A DNA stretch of 64,000 bases from Paracoccus limosus (GCF_009711185.1 NZ_WMIF01000015.1:1-64000); one strand, 5' to 3'; numbered from the stretch's first letter, positions 25,734-36,308 are shown. Made by a program: numbers and translations. The notes: generated from the sequence alone by a model not told the origin.

Positions 25734-26471
25734 ATGATCACCCGTCCCGCTTCGACGCCCGCGCTCCAGCCCTCGCTGCTGCTGGTGGGCTTTGGCGCCT
25801 TTGGCCGGCTGTGCGCCCGGCTGCTGGCGCCGCATCTGCGCCTTGCGGTCTGCGACCCCGATCCGCAGGCCGGGGCGCTGGCGCGGCAGATGGGGCTGGC
25901 CCTGGCCGCGCCCGAGGCGGCGGGGGATTTCGATTTCGTGCTGCTGGCCGTGCCGGTCCCGGCGCTGGAACCCAGCCTGCGCCGGATCGCGCCGCATTTG
26001 CGGGCCGGGCAGATGGTGCTGGATGTCTGTTCGGTGAAAGAGGGGCCGGCGGCGCTGATGCTGCGGCTTTTGCCCGAATCGGTGCAGCTGCTGGCCACGC
26101 ATCCGATGTTCGGCCCGCAAAGCTGCACCGGCGCGCCGGCAGGGGGGCGGGTCGTGCTGTGCCCCTTGCGCGGGGAATGGCGGCGAGTGGCGGGCTTTCT
26201 GCGTCGGCTGGGCCTGCGCCCGATCCTGAGCACACCGCAGGACCACGACCGCCACGCCGCCATGACGCAGGGGCTGACGCATCTGTTGGCGCGGGCCATG
26301 GCGGGGTTCGACCCGCATCCGGCGATCCGCACCCGCAGCTTTGATCTGCTGATGCAGGCGCTGGCGATGGTCGGTCAGGACGCGCCCGAGGTCTATGAGG
26401 CGGTGACGCGCGGCAATGCCCATGTCGCGCCGCTGCGCGAGCGGCTGATGCGCAACCTGGCGCAGGGTTAG
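25734..26471 (+). CDS. Prephenate/arogenate dehydrogenase family protein (TyrA-like)
   Basis: A 245-residue NAD(P)-dependent enzyme expected to oxidise prephenate or arogenate in tyrosine synthesis. The Rossmann motif is LLVGFGAFGRLCARLL (16-31), and catalytic-site ATHPMFGPQS places the key His at 123. VCSVKEGP matches the conserved D-x-x-S-x-K segment of the family. It is a compact form without an ACT domain. The ATG has AAAGGAAA upstream. Not part of an obvious aromatic operon here. Confidence 0.8.
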   Translation: MITRPASTPALQPSLLLVGFGAFGRLCARLLAPHLRLAVCDPDPQAGALARQMGLALAAPEAAGDFDFVLLAVPVPALEPSLRRIAPHLRAGQMVLDVCSVKEGPAALMLRLLPESVQLLATHPMFGPQSCTGAPAGGRVVLCPLRGEWRRVAGFLRRLGLRPILSTPQDHDRHAAMTQGLTHLLARAMAGFDPHPAIRTRSFDLLMQALAMVGQDAPEVYEAVTRGNAHVAPLRERLMRNLAQG

Positions 26472-26514
26472 GGCGGATTGGCCGAGGTTCGGGGACAGGT
26501 TTCGCAAAATCATT

Positions 26515-26538
26515 CGGGCGGCCGAAACCGGCCGCCCG
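26515..26538 (+). terminator. Strong hairpin after the tyrA-like gene
   Basis: A perfect 10-bp stem (cgggcggccg / cggccgcccg) with a four-base loop lies 44 bp after the stop. There is no T-run directly behind it; a second small hairpin (ggcgaaacattcgcc) follows. Probably ends tyrA transcription. Confidence 0.6.
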
Positions 26539-26587
26539 CAAGGCGAAACATTCGCCAGAACAAATCGTTACAACAACAAACAGGCAC

Positions 26588-26597
26588 TTGTTAACAA
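26588..26597. promoter_or_regulatory. TTGTTAACAA palindrome in the leader of the gluconate-type SDR gene
   Basis: An AT-rich palindrome in an otherwise GC-rich 285-bp gap (26472-26756), preceded by ttacaacaac. Perfect palindromes of this type are typical of LacI/GntR operators, but the regulator is unknown. No gene is seen in the gap. Confidence 0.3.
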
Positions 26598-26756
26598 CTG
26601 AAGGCCTTTTGCCAGACTTCGCGCATAAGGTGAACATGACCATTTGGACAGGATCGCTGTCGGGTGGTCTGGACCGGCCGGACAAGCGCGGTTGAAGCGG
26701 GCAGGGCAATCCGTCTAACTCGGCGCCGGGAGAAAATCGAAAGGGAGCCGCCGACC

Positions 26757-27524
26757 ATGAGCCTGAAGCTGTTTGACCTGACCGGGCGCACCGCGCTGAT
26801 CACCGGATCCTCGCGCGGGCTGGGCCGGGCCATGGCCGAGGGGCTGGCCGCTGCCGGCGCCCGCGTCATCCTGAACGGCAGCAATGCCGAGCGTCTGGAA
26901 AGCGCGGCGGCGGAAATGCGCGCCCAAGGCTTTGACGTGCTGACCGCCCCCTTCGATGTCGTGGACGAGGCCGCGGTTCTGGCCACATTCGCCCGCTTCG
27001 ATGCCGAGGGGGTCGAGGTCGATATTCTTGTCAACAATGCCGGCATCCAGTTCCGCCGCCCGATGTTGGAGCTGGACACCGCCGACTGGCGCCGCGTTCT
27101 GGATGTGAATCTGACCGCCGCCTTTGTCATCGGCCGCGAGGCCGGGCGGCGGATGGCGGCGCGGGGGCGGGGCAAGATCGTCAACCTTGGCTCGCTGACC
27201 TCGGATCTGGCGCGGGCGACGATCGCGCCCTACACGGTCTCGAAAGGCGGCATCAAGATGCTGACCAAGGCCATGGCCGCCGAATGGAGCCAGCATAACG
27301 TGCAGGCCAATGCCATCGGGCCGGGCTATATGCTGACCGACATGAACCAGGCGCTGCTGGCCGACGCCGCCTTCGACGCTTGGGTCAAGGGCCGCACCCC
27401 CGCCCGGCGCTGGGGCCGCCCGGACGAGCTGGCGGGGCTGGCGATCTTTCTGTCCTCCGAGGCCTCGAACTATATCTCGGGGCAGATCATCTATGCCGAT
27501 GGCGGGCTCAGCGCGGTGCTCTAG
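26757..27524 (+). CDS. SDR family oxidoreductase, gluconate 5-dehydrogenase-like
   Basis: A 255-residue short-chain dehydrogenase. Cofactor motif TGSSRGLG (16-23), NNAG (93-96) and the catalytic Ser146, Tyr159 and Lys163 are all present. FDLTGRTALITGSSRGLG at the start and GRWGRPDEL-like sequence near the end are typical of Gno/IdnO enzymes that interconvert gluconate and 5-ketogluconate. The ATG at 26757 has AAGGGAG ten bases upstream. Close relatives act on other sugar acids, so the substrate is provisional. Confidence 0.78.
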   Translation: MSLKLFDLTGRTALITGSSRGLGRAMAEGLAAAGARVILNGSNAERLESAAAEMRAQGFDVLTAPFDVVDEAAVLATFARFDAEGVEVDILVNNAGIQFRRPMLELDTADWRRVLDVNLTAAFVIGREAGRRMAARGRGKIVNLGSLTSDLARATIAPYTVSKGGIKMLTKAMAAEWSQHNVQANAIGPGYMLTDMNQALLADAAFDAWVKGRTPARRWGRPDELAGLAIFLSSEASNYISGQIIYADGGLSAVL

Positions 27525-27622
27525 CCGTCACGGGGCCGGCCCCGCCTTGCCTTGCGCCGCCGCGCGGGGCTAGACCCAAGCCGCCGGCCGCCTGCGGCCT
27601 TTCGTCCGAAATGAGGTGCCCC

Positions 27623-28654
27623 TTGTCCCGCCCCGCCATCAGCGTCGATGCGCTTTTGTCCGAAGTGACCGAAATCCTGACCGGCGCCGGGTTCTGCGAT
27701 GCGCAGGCCCGCGCGCTGGCTGCCACCATCGTCGCCGGCGAACGCGACGGCTGCAAATCGCATGGCATCTATCGGCTGGAAGGCTGCCTGCGCACGGTCA
27801 AGGCCGGCAAGGTCGATCCGACCGCACTGCCCGAACTGGCCGATGCCGGCGGCGGCGTGATCCGGGTGCTGGCCCATGACGGGTTCTCGCCCGCCGCCTT
27901 TGATCTTGGCCTGCCGGTCCTGTGCGAGCGCGCCCGCGATCTGGGGCTGGCGGCGCTGGTCATCAACGATTGCACGCATTTCTCGGCGCTTTGGCCCGAA
28001 ATCGAGGCGATCACCGCCCAAGGGCTGGCGGGTCTGGCGATGTGCCCCAGCTATGCCACCGTCGCCCCGGCCGGCGGCAGCGCCGCGCTGTTGGGCACCA
28101 ACCCGCTGGCCTTTGGCTGGCCGCGCGGCGATGCGCCGCCCTATGTCTTTGACTTTGCCACCTCGGTTGCCGCGCGCGGCGAGATCGAGCTGCACCGTCA
28201 GGCCGGCAAGCCGCTGCCCGAGGGCTGGGCCGTCGATGCGCAGGGCCAGCCCACCACCGACCCCGAGGCGGCGCTGGCCGGCGCCATGCTGCCCTTTGGC
28301 GCGCACAAGGGCTCGGCCATCTCGACCATGATCGAGCTGCTGGCCGGCGCGATGATCGGCGATCTGACCAGCCCCGAGGCACTGGACTATCTGGGCACCA
28401 CGACGCTGGCGCCCCATCACGGCGAGCTGATTCTGGCCCTTGACCCGGCGAAATTCGCAGCCGGGCGCGCCGGCGATCCGATGGCGCGGGCCGAGGGCCT
28501 GTTCACCGCGATTCTGGGGCAGGGCGCCCGCCTGCCGTCGCAACGCCGCTTTGCCGCCCGTGAACAGGCGCTGACGCAGGGCATCGCGCTGACCGAGGCC
28601 GAGGTTGCGCTTTTGGCCCGGCTGCGCCGCCAGGGGCTGGATGCGGTCGATTGA
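27623..28654 (+). CDS. Ldh family oxidoreductase (malate/L-lactate/imine reductase type)
   Basis: A 343-residue member of the NAD(P)-dependent Ldh_2 family, which includes malate, ureidoglycolate and 2,3-diketogulonate dehydrogenases and piperideine-2-carboxylate reductase (DpkA). Landmarks are GERDGCKSHGIYRLEG, INDCTHFSALWPEIE, LGTNPLAFGWP and PFGAHKGSAISTMIELLAGA. The serine-lysine pattern around KSHGIYR is closest to the DpkA/imine-reductase subgroup. I prefer the TTG at 27623 with GAGGTG upstream; an ATG at 27611 is in frame but has no ribosome-binding site. Confidence 0.75.
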   Translation: MSRPAISVDALLSEVTEILTGAGFCDAQARALAATIVAGERDGCKSHGIYRLEGCLRTVKAGKVDPTALPELADAGGGVIRVLAHDGFSPAAFDLGLPVLCERARDLGLAALVINDCTHFSALWPEIEAITAQGLAGLAMCPSYATVAPAGGSAALLGTNPLAFGWPRGDAPPYVFDFATSVAARGEIELHRQAGKPLPEGWAVDAQGQPTTDPEAALAGAMLPFGAHKGSAISTMIELLAGAMIGDLTSPEALDYLGTTTLAPHHGELILALDPAKFAAGRAGDPMARAEGLFTAILGQGARLPSQRRFAAREQALTQGIALTEAEVALLARLRRQGLDAVD

Positions 28655-28755
28655 CGCAACGGACCGATGCGGCGGGTTGATGCGGCCGACCCCCCTTGCA
28701 CTTGGCCGGACATGAGGGTTCATTCCTCTGGTCTGCCAGCGCAAAGGGATCGCCC

Positions 28756-29772
28756 ATGTTCTCCAGCCAGCCTGTCGACGGTGACCTGACCGCCAATGCC
28801 ATCTTCCTGACGCTGTCGTTGCACGGGGATGATGCGGCGCTGCAGGCCTTTCGCGATTTTTGTGCCGATCTGCCGGGGCTGATCCGTGCGGTCGGCTTTC
28901 GCAATGCCGGGGCCGGGCTCAGCTGTGTCCTTGGCATCGGCGACGGGCTTTGGGACCGGCTGGCCATGGGCGCGCACCCGCAGGGCCTGCACCCGTTCCG
29001 CGAGATCGCGGGCGTGCATCGGGCGCCTGCGACGGCGGGCGACATCTTGCTGCATATCCGCGCGACCCGGCCCGATTTCTGTTTCGAGCTCGCGACCCAG
29101 ATCATGCGCCGCCTTGGCAGCGTGGCCACCGTCGAGGACGAGACGCAGGGTTTCAAGTTCTTTGACAACCGCGACCTGCTGGGTTTTGTCGATGGCACCG
29201 AAAACCCGGCCGGCGCGGATCGCAGCAGTGCCGTGCTGATCGGCGATGAGGATGCGGGTTTCGCCGGCGGCAGCTATGTCATCGTGCAGAAATACCTGCA
29301 TGACATGGCCCGCTGGGAGGCGATGAGCACCGAGGCGCAGGAACAGGTGATCGGCCGCCACAAGCTGTCGGATATCGAATTTCCCGATGCCGAAAAGGCC
29401 AGCCACGCCCATAACGTGCTGACCAACATCAATGACGCCGAAGGCAATCAGTTGCAGATCCTGCGCGACAACATGCCCTTCGGCAGCCCGGCGCGCTGCG
29501 AATTCGGCACCTATTTCATCGGCTACGCCTGCGAGCCGGGCCGGATCGAGACCATGCTGACGAACATGTTCGTCGGCCTGCCGCCGGGCAATTACGACCG
29601 CATTCTGGACGTCTCGACGCCGGTGACGGGGGCGCTGTTCTTTGTGCCCTCGGCCGGTCTGCTGGACCGCATCGGCGCGGGCCAGCCGGCCCTGCCGCCC
29701 GCCGCGCCGAATGAACCCGACCCGCGCCCGCAGGGTTCGCTGGGCATTGGATCCTTGAAACAGGGGAACTGA
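28756..29772 (+). CDS. DyP-type heme peroxidase carrying an encapsulin cargo-loading peptide
   Basis: A 338-residue dye-decolourising peroxidase. Distal GFVDGTENP holds catalytic Asp146, the proximal heme ligand is His217 (KASHAHN) and the ILRDNMPFG segment supplies Arg237 and Asn239, matching the B-type group (Rhodococcus DypB). After the catalytic domain a Pro-rich linker (about 310-325) ends in GSLGIGSLKQGN, which fits the known C-terminal peptide that directs DyP cargo into family 1 encapsulins. The shell gene begins one base after its stop, so both are made together. The ATG has AAAGGGAT upstream. Confidence 0.95.
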   Translation: MFSSQPVDGDLTANAIFLTLSLHGDDAALQAFRDFCADLPGLIRAVGFRNAGAGLSCVLGIGDGLWDRLAMGAHPQGLHPFREIAGVHRAPATAGDILLHIRATRPDFCFELATQIMRRLGSVATVEDETQGFKFFDNRDLLGFVDGTENPAGADRSSAVLIGDEDAGFAGGSYVIVQKYLHDMARWEAMSTEAQEQVIGRHKLSDIEFPDAEKASHAHNVLTNINDAEGNQLQILRDNMPFGSPARCEFGTYFIGYACEPGRIETMLTNMFVGLPPGNYDRILDVSTPVTGALFFVPSAGLLDRIGAGQPALPPAAPNEPDPRPQGSLGIGSLKQGN

Positions 29773-29773
29773 C

Positions 29774-30571
29774 ATGGACAACCTTCACCGCAGCCTTGCC
29801 CCGATCAGCGATGCCGCATGGGCCCAGATCGAGGAAGAGGCCGCGCGCACGCTGAAACGCTATCTGGGCGCGCGCCGCGTCGTCGATCTGCACGGTCCCG
29901 AGGGGTTCGACCTGTCGGCCATAGGCACCGGGCATCTGCGCCCGGCCAGCGCGCTGGCCGAGGGCGTCGATTGCCGCCAGCGCGAGGTCAATCCGCTGGT
30001 CGAGTTGCGCGTGCCGTTTCGCCTGAGCCGCGCCGCCATCGACGATGTGGCGCGCGGCGCCAATGACAGCGATTGGCAGCCGCTCAAGGATGCCGCCCGC
30101 CAGATCGCGCTGGCCGAGGACCGGCTGGTGTTTCAGGGTTATGCCGATGCCGGCATCAAGGGCATCCTGCCCGAAAGCAGCAATGCCGCCGTGCCGCTGC
30201 CGAAGGATGTCGCGGATTACCCCGAGGCGGTGGCCCGCGCCGTCAGCGGGCTGCGGCTGGCCGGCGTCAACGGCCCCTATGCGCTGGTCCTTGGCACCGC
30301 CGCCTTTACCGAGGCCACCGGCGGCGCCGAGGACGGCTATCCGGTGCTGAAACATCTGGAAAAGCTGGTCGATGCCCCGGTCGCATGGAGCCAGGCGCTG
30401 GAGGGCGGCGCCGTGGTGAGCACGCGCGGCGGCGATTTCGACCTGTGGCTGGGTCAGGACATCTCGATCGGCTATCTCAGCCATGATGCCGCAGGCGTGA
30501 CGCTGTATCTGCAGGAAAGCCTGACCTTCCAGATGCAGACCAGCGAGGCGGTGGTGGTGCTGAAGGCCTGA
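29774..30571 (+). CDS. Family 1 encapsulin nanocompartment shell protein
   Basis: A 265-residue HK97-fold shell protein (linocin M18 type). The N-terminal MDNLHRSLAPISDAAWAQI, ARRVVDLHGPEGFDLSAIGTG and the C-terminal ISIGYLSHDAAGVTLYLQES are diagnostic. Proteins of this length form 60-subunit T=1 shells about 24 nm across. The ribosome-binding site AGGGGAA lies in the last codons of the DyP gene. The shell would package DyP through the SLGIGSLK peptide and is linked to oxidative stress in characterised bacteria. Confidence 0.95.
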   Translation: MDNLHRSLAPISDAAWAQIEEEAARTLKRYLGARRVVDLHGPEGFDLSAIGTGHLRPASALAEGVDCRQREVNPLVELRVPFRLSRAAIDDVARGANDSDWQPLKDAARQIALAEDRLVFQGYADAGIKGILPESSNAAVPLPKDVADYPEAVARAVSGLRLAGVNGPYALVLGTAAFTEATGGAEDGYPVLKHLEKLVDAPVAWSQALEGGAVVSTRGGDFDLWLGQDISIGYLSHDAAGVTLYLQESLTFQMQTSEAVVVLKA

Positions 30572-30737
30572 TCGCCCGGCGACACGACCGATCAAAATGG
30601 CGAGAGTCTGCCAGACCCGGCTTTGCAGCAGCAAAATCGGGGAAAGACATGGACGCTGCTCGCCTGAGCGGTTACTGAGAGACACAAAACAGCGACCCGC
30701 GGGATTCTCGCGGGCCAGAGGATCGGACAGAACCGCG

Positions 30738-31511
30738 GTGCAGGCGCAAGGCAAGAACAATGGCGCGACGCGCAGAGTCGCGAGCGTGAAACCTTTGCAG
30801 GTCAGGGGCCGGTTCTTTACCGCCATCGCCCTGCATCTTACCGGGCGCGCCGATCAGGCCTTTTTCGACGCGCTGGATGAAAAGCTGCTGCAGACGCCGC
30901 TGTTTTTCGAAAATGCACCGCTGGTGCTGGATCTTGAGGAATCGCAGGGTCTGGGCGGTCCGCGCGATCTGGCCGATCTGGCCGAGGCGCTGCGCGCACG
31001 CAGGCTTTCGGTCTTTGGCGTGCAGAACGGCACAGCCGAACAGGCCGAGGCCGCGATTGCGGCGGGCCTTGTCGTGCTGCCGCCCGGTGGCGGGCGCAGC
31101 GTGCCGCTGGAACGCGTCTCACGCGATCACAGCCCGCGCGACCCGAAACAGGCACTGGCCGCCGCCGCAGCCGAGCCCCTGCCCACGACGCGGCTGATCA
31201 CCCAGCCGGTGCGCTCGGGCCAGACCATCTTTGCCGACCGGGGCGATCTGATCATCATCGGCCCGGTCAGCTCGGGCGCCGAGATCATCGCCTCGGGCAA
31301 TATCCATGTCTATGGCCGGTTGCGCGGCCGCGCTCTGGCTGGGGTGAACGGCGACACCACGGCGCGCATCTTCTGCAATGCGCTGGATGCCGAGCTGCTG
31401 GCGATCGCCGGGCTTTACACCACCAGCGAGGCTTTGGCCGCCGACACGCCGCGCCAGTTCGTCCAGGTCTTCCTGGAGGACGAGAAGCTGCGCGTCGAAA
31501 CCCTCAAGTAA
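30738..31511 (+). CDS. minC: Septum site-determining protein MinC
   Basis: Inhibitor of FtsZ polymerisation at cell poles, about 257 residues. The N-terminal domain starts near VKPLQVRGRFFTAIALHLTG, and the C-terminal beta-helix domain that binds MinD runs from about 150 (RSGQTIFADRGDLIIIGPVSSGAEIIASGNIHVYGRLRG). The start is uncertain: GTG at 30738 is used here, GTG at 30786 is the shorter choice, and neither has a strong ribosome-binding site. A small hairpin (30696-30714) lies in the leader. Followed by minD after 21 bp. Confidence 0.85.
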   Translation: MQAQGKNNGATRRVASVKPLQVRGRFFTAIALHLTGRADQAFFDALDEKLLQTPLFFENAPLVLDLEESQGLGGPRDLADLAEALRARRLSVFGVQNGTAEQAEAAIAAGLVVLPPGGGRSVPLERVSRDHSPRDPKQALAAAAAEPLPTTRLITQPVRSGQTIFADRGDLIIIGPVSSGAEIIASGNIHVYGRLRGRALAGVNGDTTARIFCNALDAELLAIAGLYTTSEALAADTPRQFVQVFLEDEKLRVETLK

Positions 31512-31532
31512 CACACGGAAAGGAATCGTTTC

Positions 31533-32354
31533 GTGAGCAAGGTCATCGTAGTGACATCCGGCAAGGGCGGGGTCGGCAAGACCACCTCGTCGGCCGCCAT
31601 CAGCGCAGGGCTCGCGATGCGCGGGCACAAGACGGTCGTGATCGATTTCGATGTGGGTCTGCGCAACCTCGACATGATCATGGGCTGCGAACGCCGGGTG
31701 GTCTTTGACTTCATCAACGTGATTCAGGGCGACGCCAAGCTGAAACAGGCGCTGATCAAGGATCGCCGGCTGGAAAACCTGTATGTCCTGCCGACCTCGC
31801 AGACCCGTGACAAGGACGCGCTGACCAAAGAGGGCGTCAAGAAGGTTCTGGACGAGCTGCGCGAGGATTTCGACTATATCGTCTGTGACAGCCCCGCCGG
31901 GATCGAGCGCGGCGCGCATCTGGCGATGTATTACGCCGATGAGGCGGTCGTCGTGACCAACCCCGAAGTGTCGTCCGTGCGCGACAGCGACCGGGTGCTG
32001 GGCCTGCTGAATTCCAAGACCTTCCTTGCCGAAAAGGGCGATGGCAGCAACGTCAAGGCGCAGCTGCTGCTGACCCGTTTCGACCCGGCCCGTTCGGCCA
32101 AGGGCGAGATGATGAGCGTTCAGGACGTGCTGGAGATCCTTGCGATCCCGCTTTTGGGCATCATCCCGGAAAGCACGACCGTGTTGAAGGCCTCGAACGA
32201 GGGCACGCCGGTGATTCTGGACGAGACCTCGGGCGCGGCCAAGGCCTATATGGATGCCGTCGGCCGTCTGGTCGGCGAACAGATCGAGATGAAGGTGACT
32301 TCGGGTGATCAGCGGCGCGGGTTCCTCCAGCGGCTGCTGGGGCGGACGGCCTGA
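31533..32354 (+). CDS. minD: Septum site-determining ATPase MinD
   Basis: A 273-residue membrane-associated ATPase of the division-site oscillator. The deviant Walker A KGGVGKTT is at 11-18, VIDFDVGLRNLD follows at about 38-49, and the C-terminal amphipathic membrane-targeting helix is RGFLQRLLGR. The GTG start has AGGAA seven bases upstream. The TGA overlaps the ATG of minE. Confidence 0.95.
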   Translation: MSKVIVVTSGKGGVGKTTSSAAISAGLAMRGHKTVVIDFDVGLRNLDMIMGCERRVVFDFINVIQGDAKLKQALIKDRRLENLYVLPTSQTRDKDALTKEGVKKVLDELREDFDYIVCDSPAGIERGAHLAMYYADEAVVVTNPEVSSVRDSDRVLGLLNSKTFLAEKGDGSNVKAQLLLTRFDPARSAKGEMMSVQDVLEILAIPLLGIIPESTTVLKASNEGTPVILDETSGAAKAYMDAVGRLVGEQIEMKVTSGDQRRGFLQRLLGRTA

Positions 32355-32629
32355 TGTTCAGTTCGCTTTTCCGTCCACGCAAGCCGAATTCGGCCCAGAC
32401 CGCCAAGGACCGCTTGCAGATCCTGCTGGCGCATGAACGCGCCGGCGGCTCGGTCGCCAATCCCGATTTCCTGCCGATGCTGCAGCGCGACATCCTTGAA
32501 GTCGTGCGCAAGCATCTGGAAATCGACGGCGATGCGGTCGATGTGAAGCTGGAACGCAGCGATGATCTGTCCAGCCTTGAAATCAATATCGAACTGCCGG
32601 GCAATTCGCGTCAGCGCCCGCGCGCCTGA
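32354..32629 (+). CDS. minE: Cell division topological specificity factor MinE
   Basis: A 91-residue partner that stimulates MinD ATPase. The N-terminal amphipathic part (MFSSLFRPRK) and the anti-MinCD segment (AKDRLQILLAHERAG) are clear, followed by the dimerisation domain (DILEVVRKHLEIDGDAVDVKLER). Confidence 0.95.
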   Translation: MFSSLFRPRKPNSAQTAKDRLQILLAHERAGGSVANPDFLPMLQRDILEVVRKHLEIDGDAVDVKLERSDDLSSLEINIELPGNSRQRPRA

Positions 32630-32640
32630 TCCGCAACGAC

Positions 32641-32664
32641 GGTGGGGCGGTTTCCCGCCCCGCC
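32641..32664. terminator. Bidirectional terminator-like hairpin between minE and ribH
   Basis: An inverted repeat ggtggggcgg / ccgccccgcc with a short loop lies in the 42-bp gap between these convergent genes and contains one G-T mismatch. Confidence 0.5.
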
Positions 32665-32671
32665 GATGCCG

Positions 32672-33109
32672 TTACACCGCCAGCGCGGCGACCATGCGCA
32701 CGGCATTGGCCGCCTCGGCGCCCTTCTTGACGAAATGCTCGCGGTAGAAATGCTTGTGTTCGTCACTGGCATGGAAATGATGCGGCGTCAGGCTGACCGA
32801 GAACGTCGGCACGCCGGATTCCATCTGTGCCTGCATCAGCCCCGACACCACCGCCTGAGCGACGAAATCGTGGCGATAGATGCCGCCATCCACCACCAGT
32901 GCGGCGGCAACGATGGCATCATATTTGCCGGTCTGCGCCAGTTTCTTGGCCAGAAGCGGCATCTCGAACGCGCCGGGCACGTCGAAGGCCGCGACCGTGC
33001 AAGGCGTGCCGGCATCGGCCATATCCGAGGTAAAGCCTTCCAGCGCGCGATCAACGATATCTGCGTGCCAGCGGGCCTTGATGAAGGCGATATTGAGGGG
33101 TTTAGTCAT
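32672..33109 (-). CDS. ribH: 6,7-dimethyl-8-ribityllumazine synthase, RibH2 type
   Basis: Penultimate enzyme of riboflavin synthesis, 145 residues. It begins MTKPLNIAFIKARWHADIVD, with the conserved FDVPGAFEMPLLAKKLA and VVDGGIYRHDFVAQAVVSGLM segments. The C-terminal SVSLTPHHFHASDEH replaces the usual VLTT..QA.ER motif and is typical of type II (RibH2) synthases known from Brucella and rhizobia. It stands alone downstream of an FMN riboswitch rather than in a rib operon, so another riboflavin locus is expected elsewhere. Confidence 0.9.
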   Translation of the reverse strand: MTKPLNIAFIKARWHADIVDRALEGFTSDMADAGTPCTVAAFDVPGAFEMPLLAKKLAQTGKYDAIVAAALVVDGGIYRHDFVAQAVVSGLMQAQMESGVPTFSVSLTPHHFHASDEHKHFYREHFVKKGAEAANAVRMVAALAV

Positions 33110-33189
33110 GGTATCGGAACCTTTCCTGATCACAGAATGGCCCCAAGGCGATCGCAGGACAGGCCACGGCATGCCATGACCAGCCCCAT

Positions 33190-33316
33190 TCTCTTTCATC
33201 CGGACTATGACCGTCGGCCCCGGAATTTCACCGGATCTGCTGACCCCCTGCCGGCTGGCAGGGGCGCTCGCGGGCTATCACCGCCGGTGGGGAGTCTCAC
33301 CCCGCCCCGAGAACGT
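33190..33316 (-). promoter_or_regulatory. FMN riboswitch (RFN element) controlling ribH
   Basis: Read on the minus strand, the conserved blocks occur in order: GTTCTCGGGGCGGGGTGAGA, CTCCCCACCGGCGGT, AGCCCGCGAGCGCC, GGTCAGCAGATCCGGTGA, ATTCCGGGGCCGACGGT and AGTCCGGATGAAAGAG. A variable stem (ccctgccggctggcaggg) is also present. FMN binding would lower expression of ribH, whose ATG is about 80 bp downstream. Confidence 0.95.
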
Positions 33317-33326
33317 TGTATTTCTG

Positions 33327-33362
33327 GACCGGGCCCGGGGGAATGACAAGCCCCCGGACCCG
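33327..33362 (-). terminator. Terminator hairpin of the transketolase gene
   Basis: A 13-bp stem (ccgggcccggggg with cccccggacccgg, one G-T pair) and a nine-base loop start about 7 bp after the tkt stop on the minus strand and precede the FMN riboswitch. No clear T-run. Confidence 0.6.
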
Positions 33363-33368
33363 GCTTTG

Positions 33369-35399
<2,031 letters not shown>

Positions 35400-35454
35400 G
35401 GCAATCCTCCGGTTTTGCGGCTGCATAACCCGCTCTGGCAGCGATAACAACAAT

Positions 35455-35483
35455 AATCACAAACGGTAATCACAATGTCACAA
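35455..35483. promoter_or_regulatory. Candidate DeoR-type operator repeats between tkt and the DeoR gene
   Basis: Three copies of TCACAA occur in tandem (35457-35462, 35470-35475, 35478-35483), the first two as the 8-mer AATCACAA 13 bp apart. DeoR-family sites are often built of such direct repeats. The AT-rich 144-bp gap (35400-35543) serves both divergent genes. Confidence 0.4.
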
Positions 35484-35543
35484 AAATAATGTTGCGAATT
35501 GCGTGGTTCGTGTTAGAACCGCGCCGAACAGGGGGGACTTCGG

Positions 35544-36308
35544 GTGAAGCGCGACGACCGCAGACAGGCGATCATGGATCTGCTGGCCGCCAGTCGCGCG
35601 GTCGAGCTGGACGCGCTTGCCGATCGTTTTGGCGTCTCGCGCATGACCATCCACCGCGATCTGGACGACCTTGAGCAGGCGGGCCTGCTGCGCAAGGTGC
35701 GGGGTGGGGCGACCATCGAGGCCGGAACCCAGTTCGAAAGCGATTTCCGCATCCGTGAATTGCAGGATGCCGATGCCAAGGCGCGCATGGCCCGCGCCGC
35801 GCTGGATCTGGTCGAACCGGGCATGACCGTCATGGTCAACGACGGCTCGATGGCGGCGCTTTTGGGCGCGCGGCTGACCGACAAGGCGCCGCTGACCGTC
35901 ATCACCAACAATGCCGCCGTGATCGAGGCGCTGAAATCCGCGCCGCGCGTCACGCTGATCGCGCTTGGCGGCACGTTCAGCGCCAAGTTCAACGGCTTTT
36001 TCGGCGTCGTGACCGAGGATGCGCTGGCGCGGCTGCGCGCCGATCTGGCCTTTGTCTCGACCCCCGCCGTGGCCGGGCTGCACGCGTTCCACATGGACGA
36101 TGCCGCCGTGCGGGCCAAGCGCGCGATGATCGCCGGCGCCGACCGCGCCGTGCTCATGGTCAATCACAACCGTTTCGGACGTTCGGCCCTGCATGAGCTG
36201 GCCGCGCTGTCCGATTTCCACGCCATCATCACCGATGCCGCCCCGCCGCCCGCCGATCGCGCCGCGATCGAGCGCGCCGGCCTGCGGCTGACCATCGCAA
36301 AGGACTGA
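35544..36308 (+). CDS. DeoR/GlpR-family transcriptional regulator of the polyol cluster
   Basis: A 254-residue repressor. The N-terminal helix-turn-helix spans about 5-55 (RRQAIMDLLAA; DALADRFGVSRMTIHRDLDDLEQAGLLRKVRGG) and the C-terminal sugar-phosphate sensor domain contains VNDGSMAALLGARL and AGADRAVLMVNHNRFGR. It is the first gene of a run into eryH, separated by 3 bp, as in Brucella and Rhizobium erythritol loci. Start is a GTG with GGGGACTTCGG upstream. An effector such as a tetrose or tetrulose phosphate is likely but unproven. Confidence 0.88.
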   Translation: MKRDDRRQAIMDLLAASRAVELDALADRFGVSRMTIHRDLDDLEQAGLLRKVRGGATIEAGTQFESDFRIRELQDADAKARMARAALDLVEPGMTVMVNDGSMAALLGARLTDKAPLTVITNNAAVIEALKSAPRVTLIALGGTFSAKFNGFFGVVTEDALARLRADLAFVSTPAVAGLHAFHMDDAAVRAKRAMIAGADRAVLMVNHNRFGRSALHELAALSDFHAIITDAAPPPADRAAIERAGLRLTIAKD

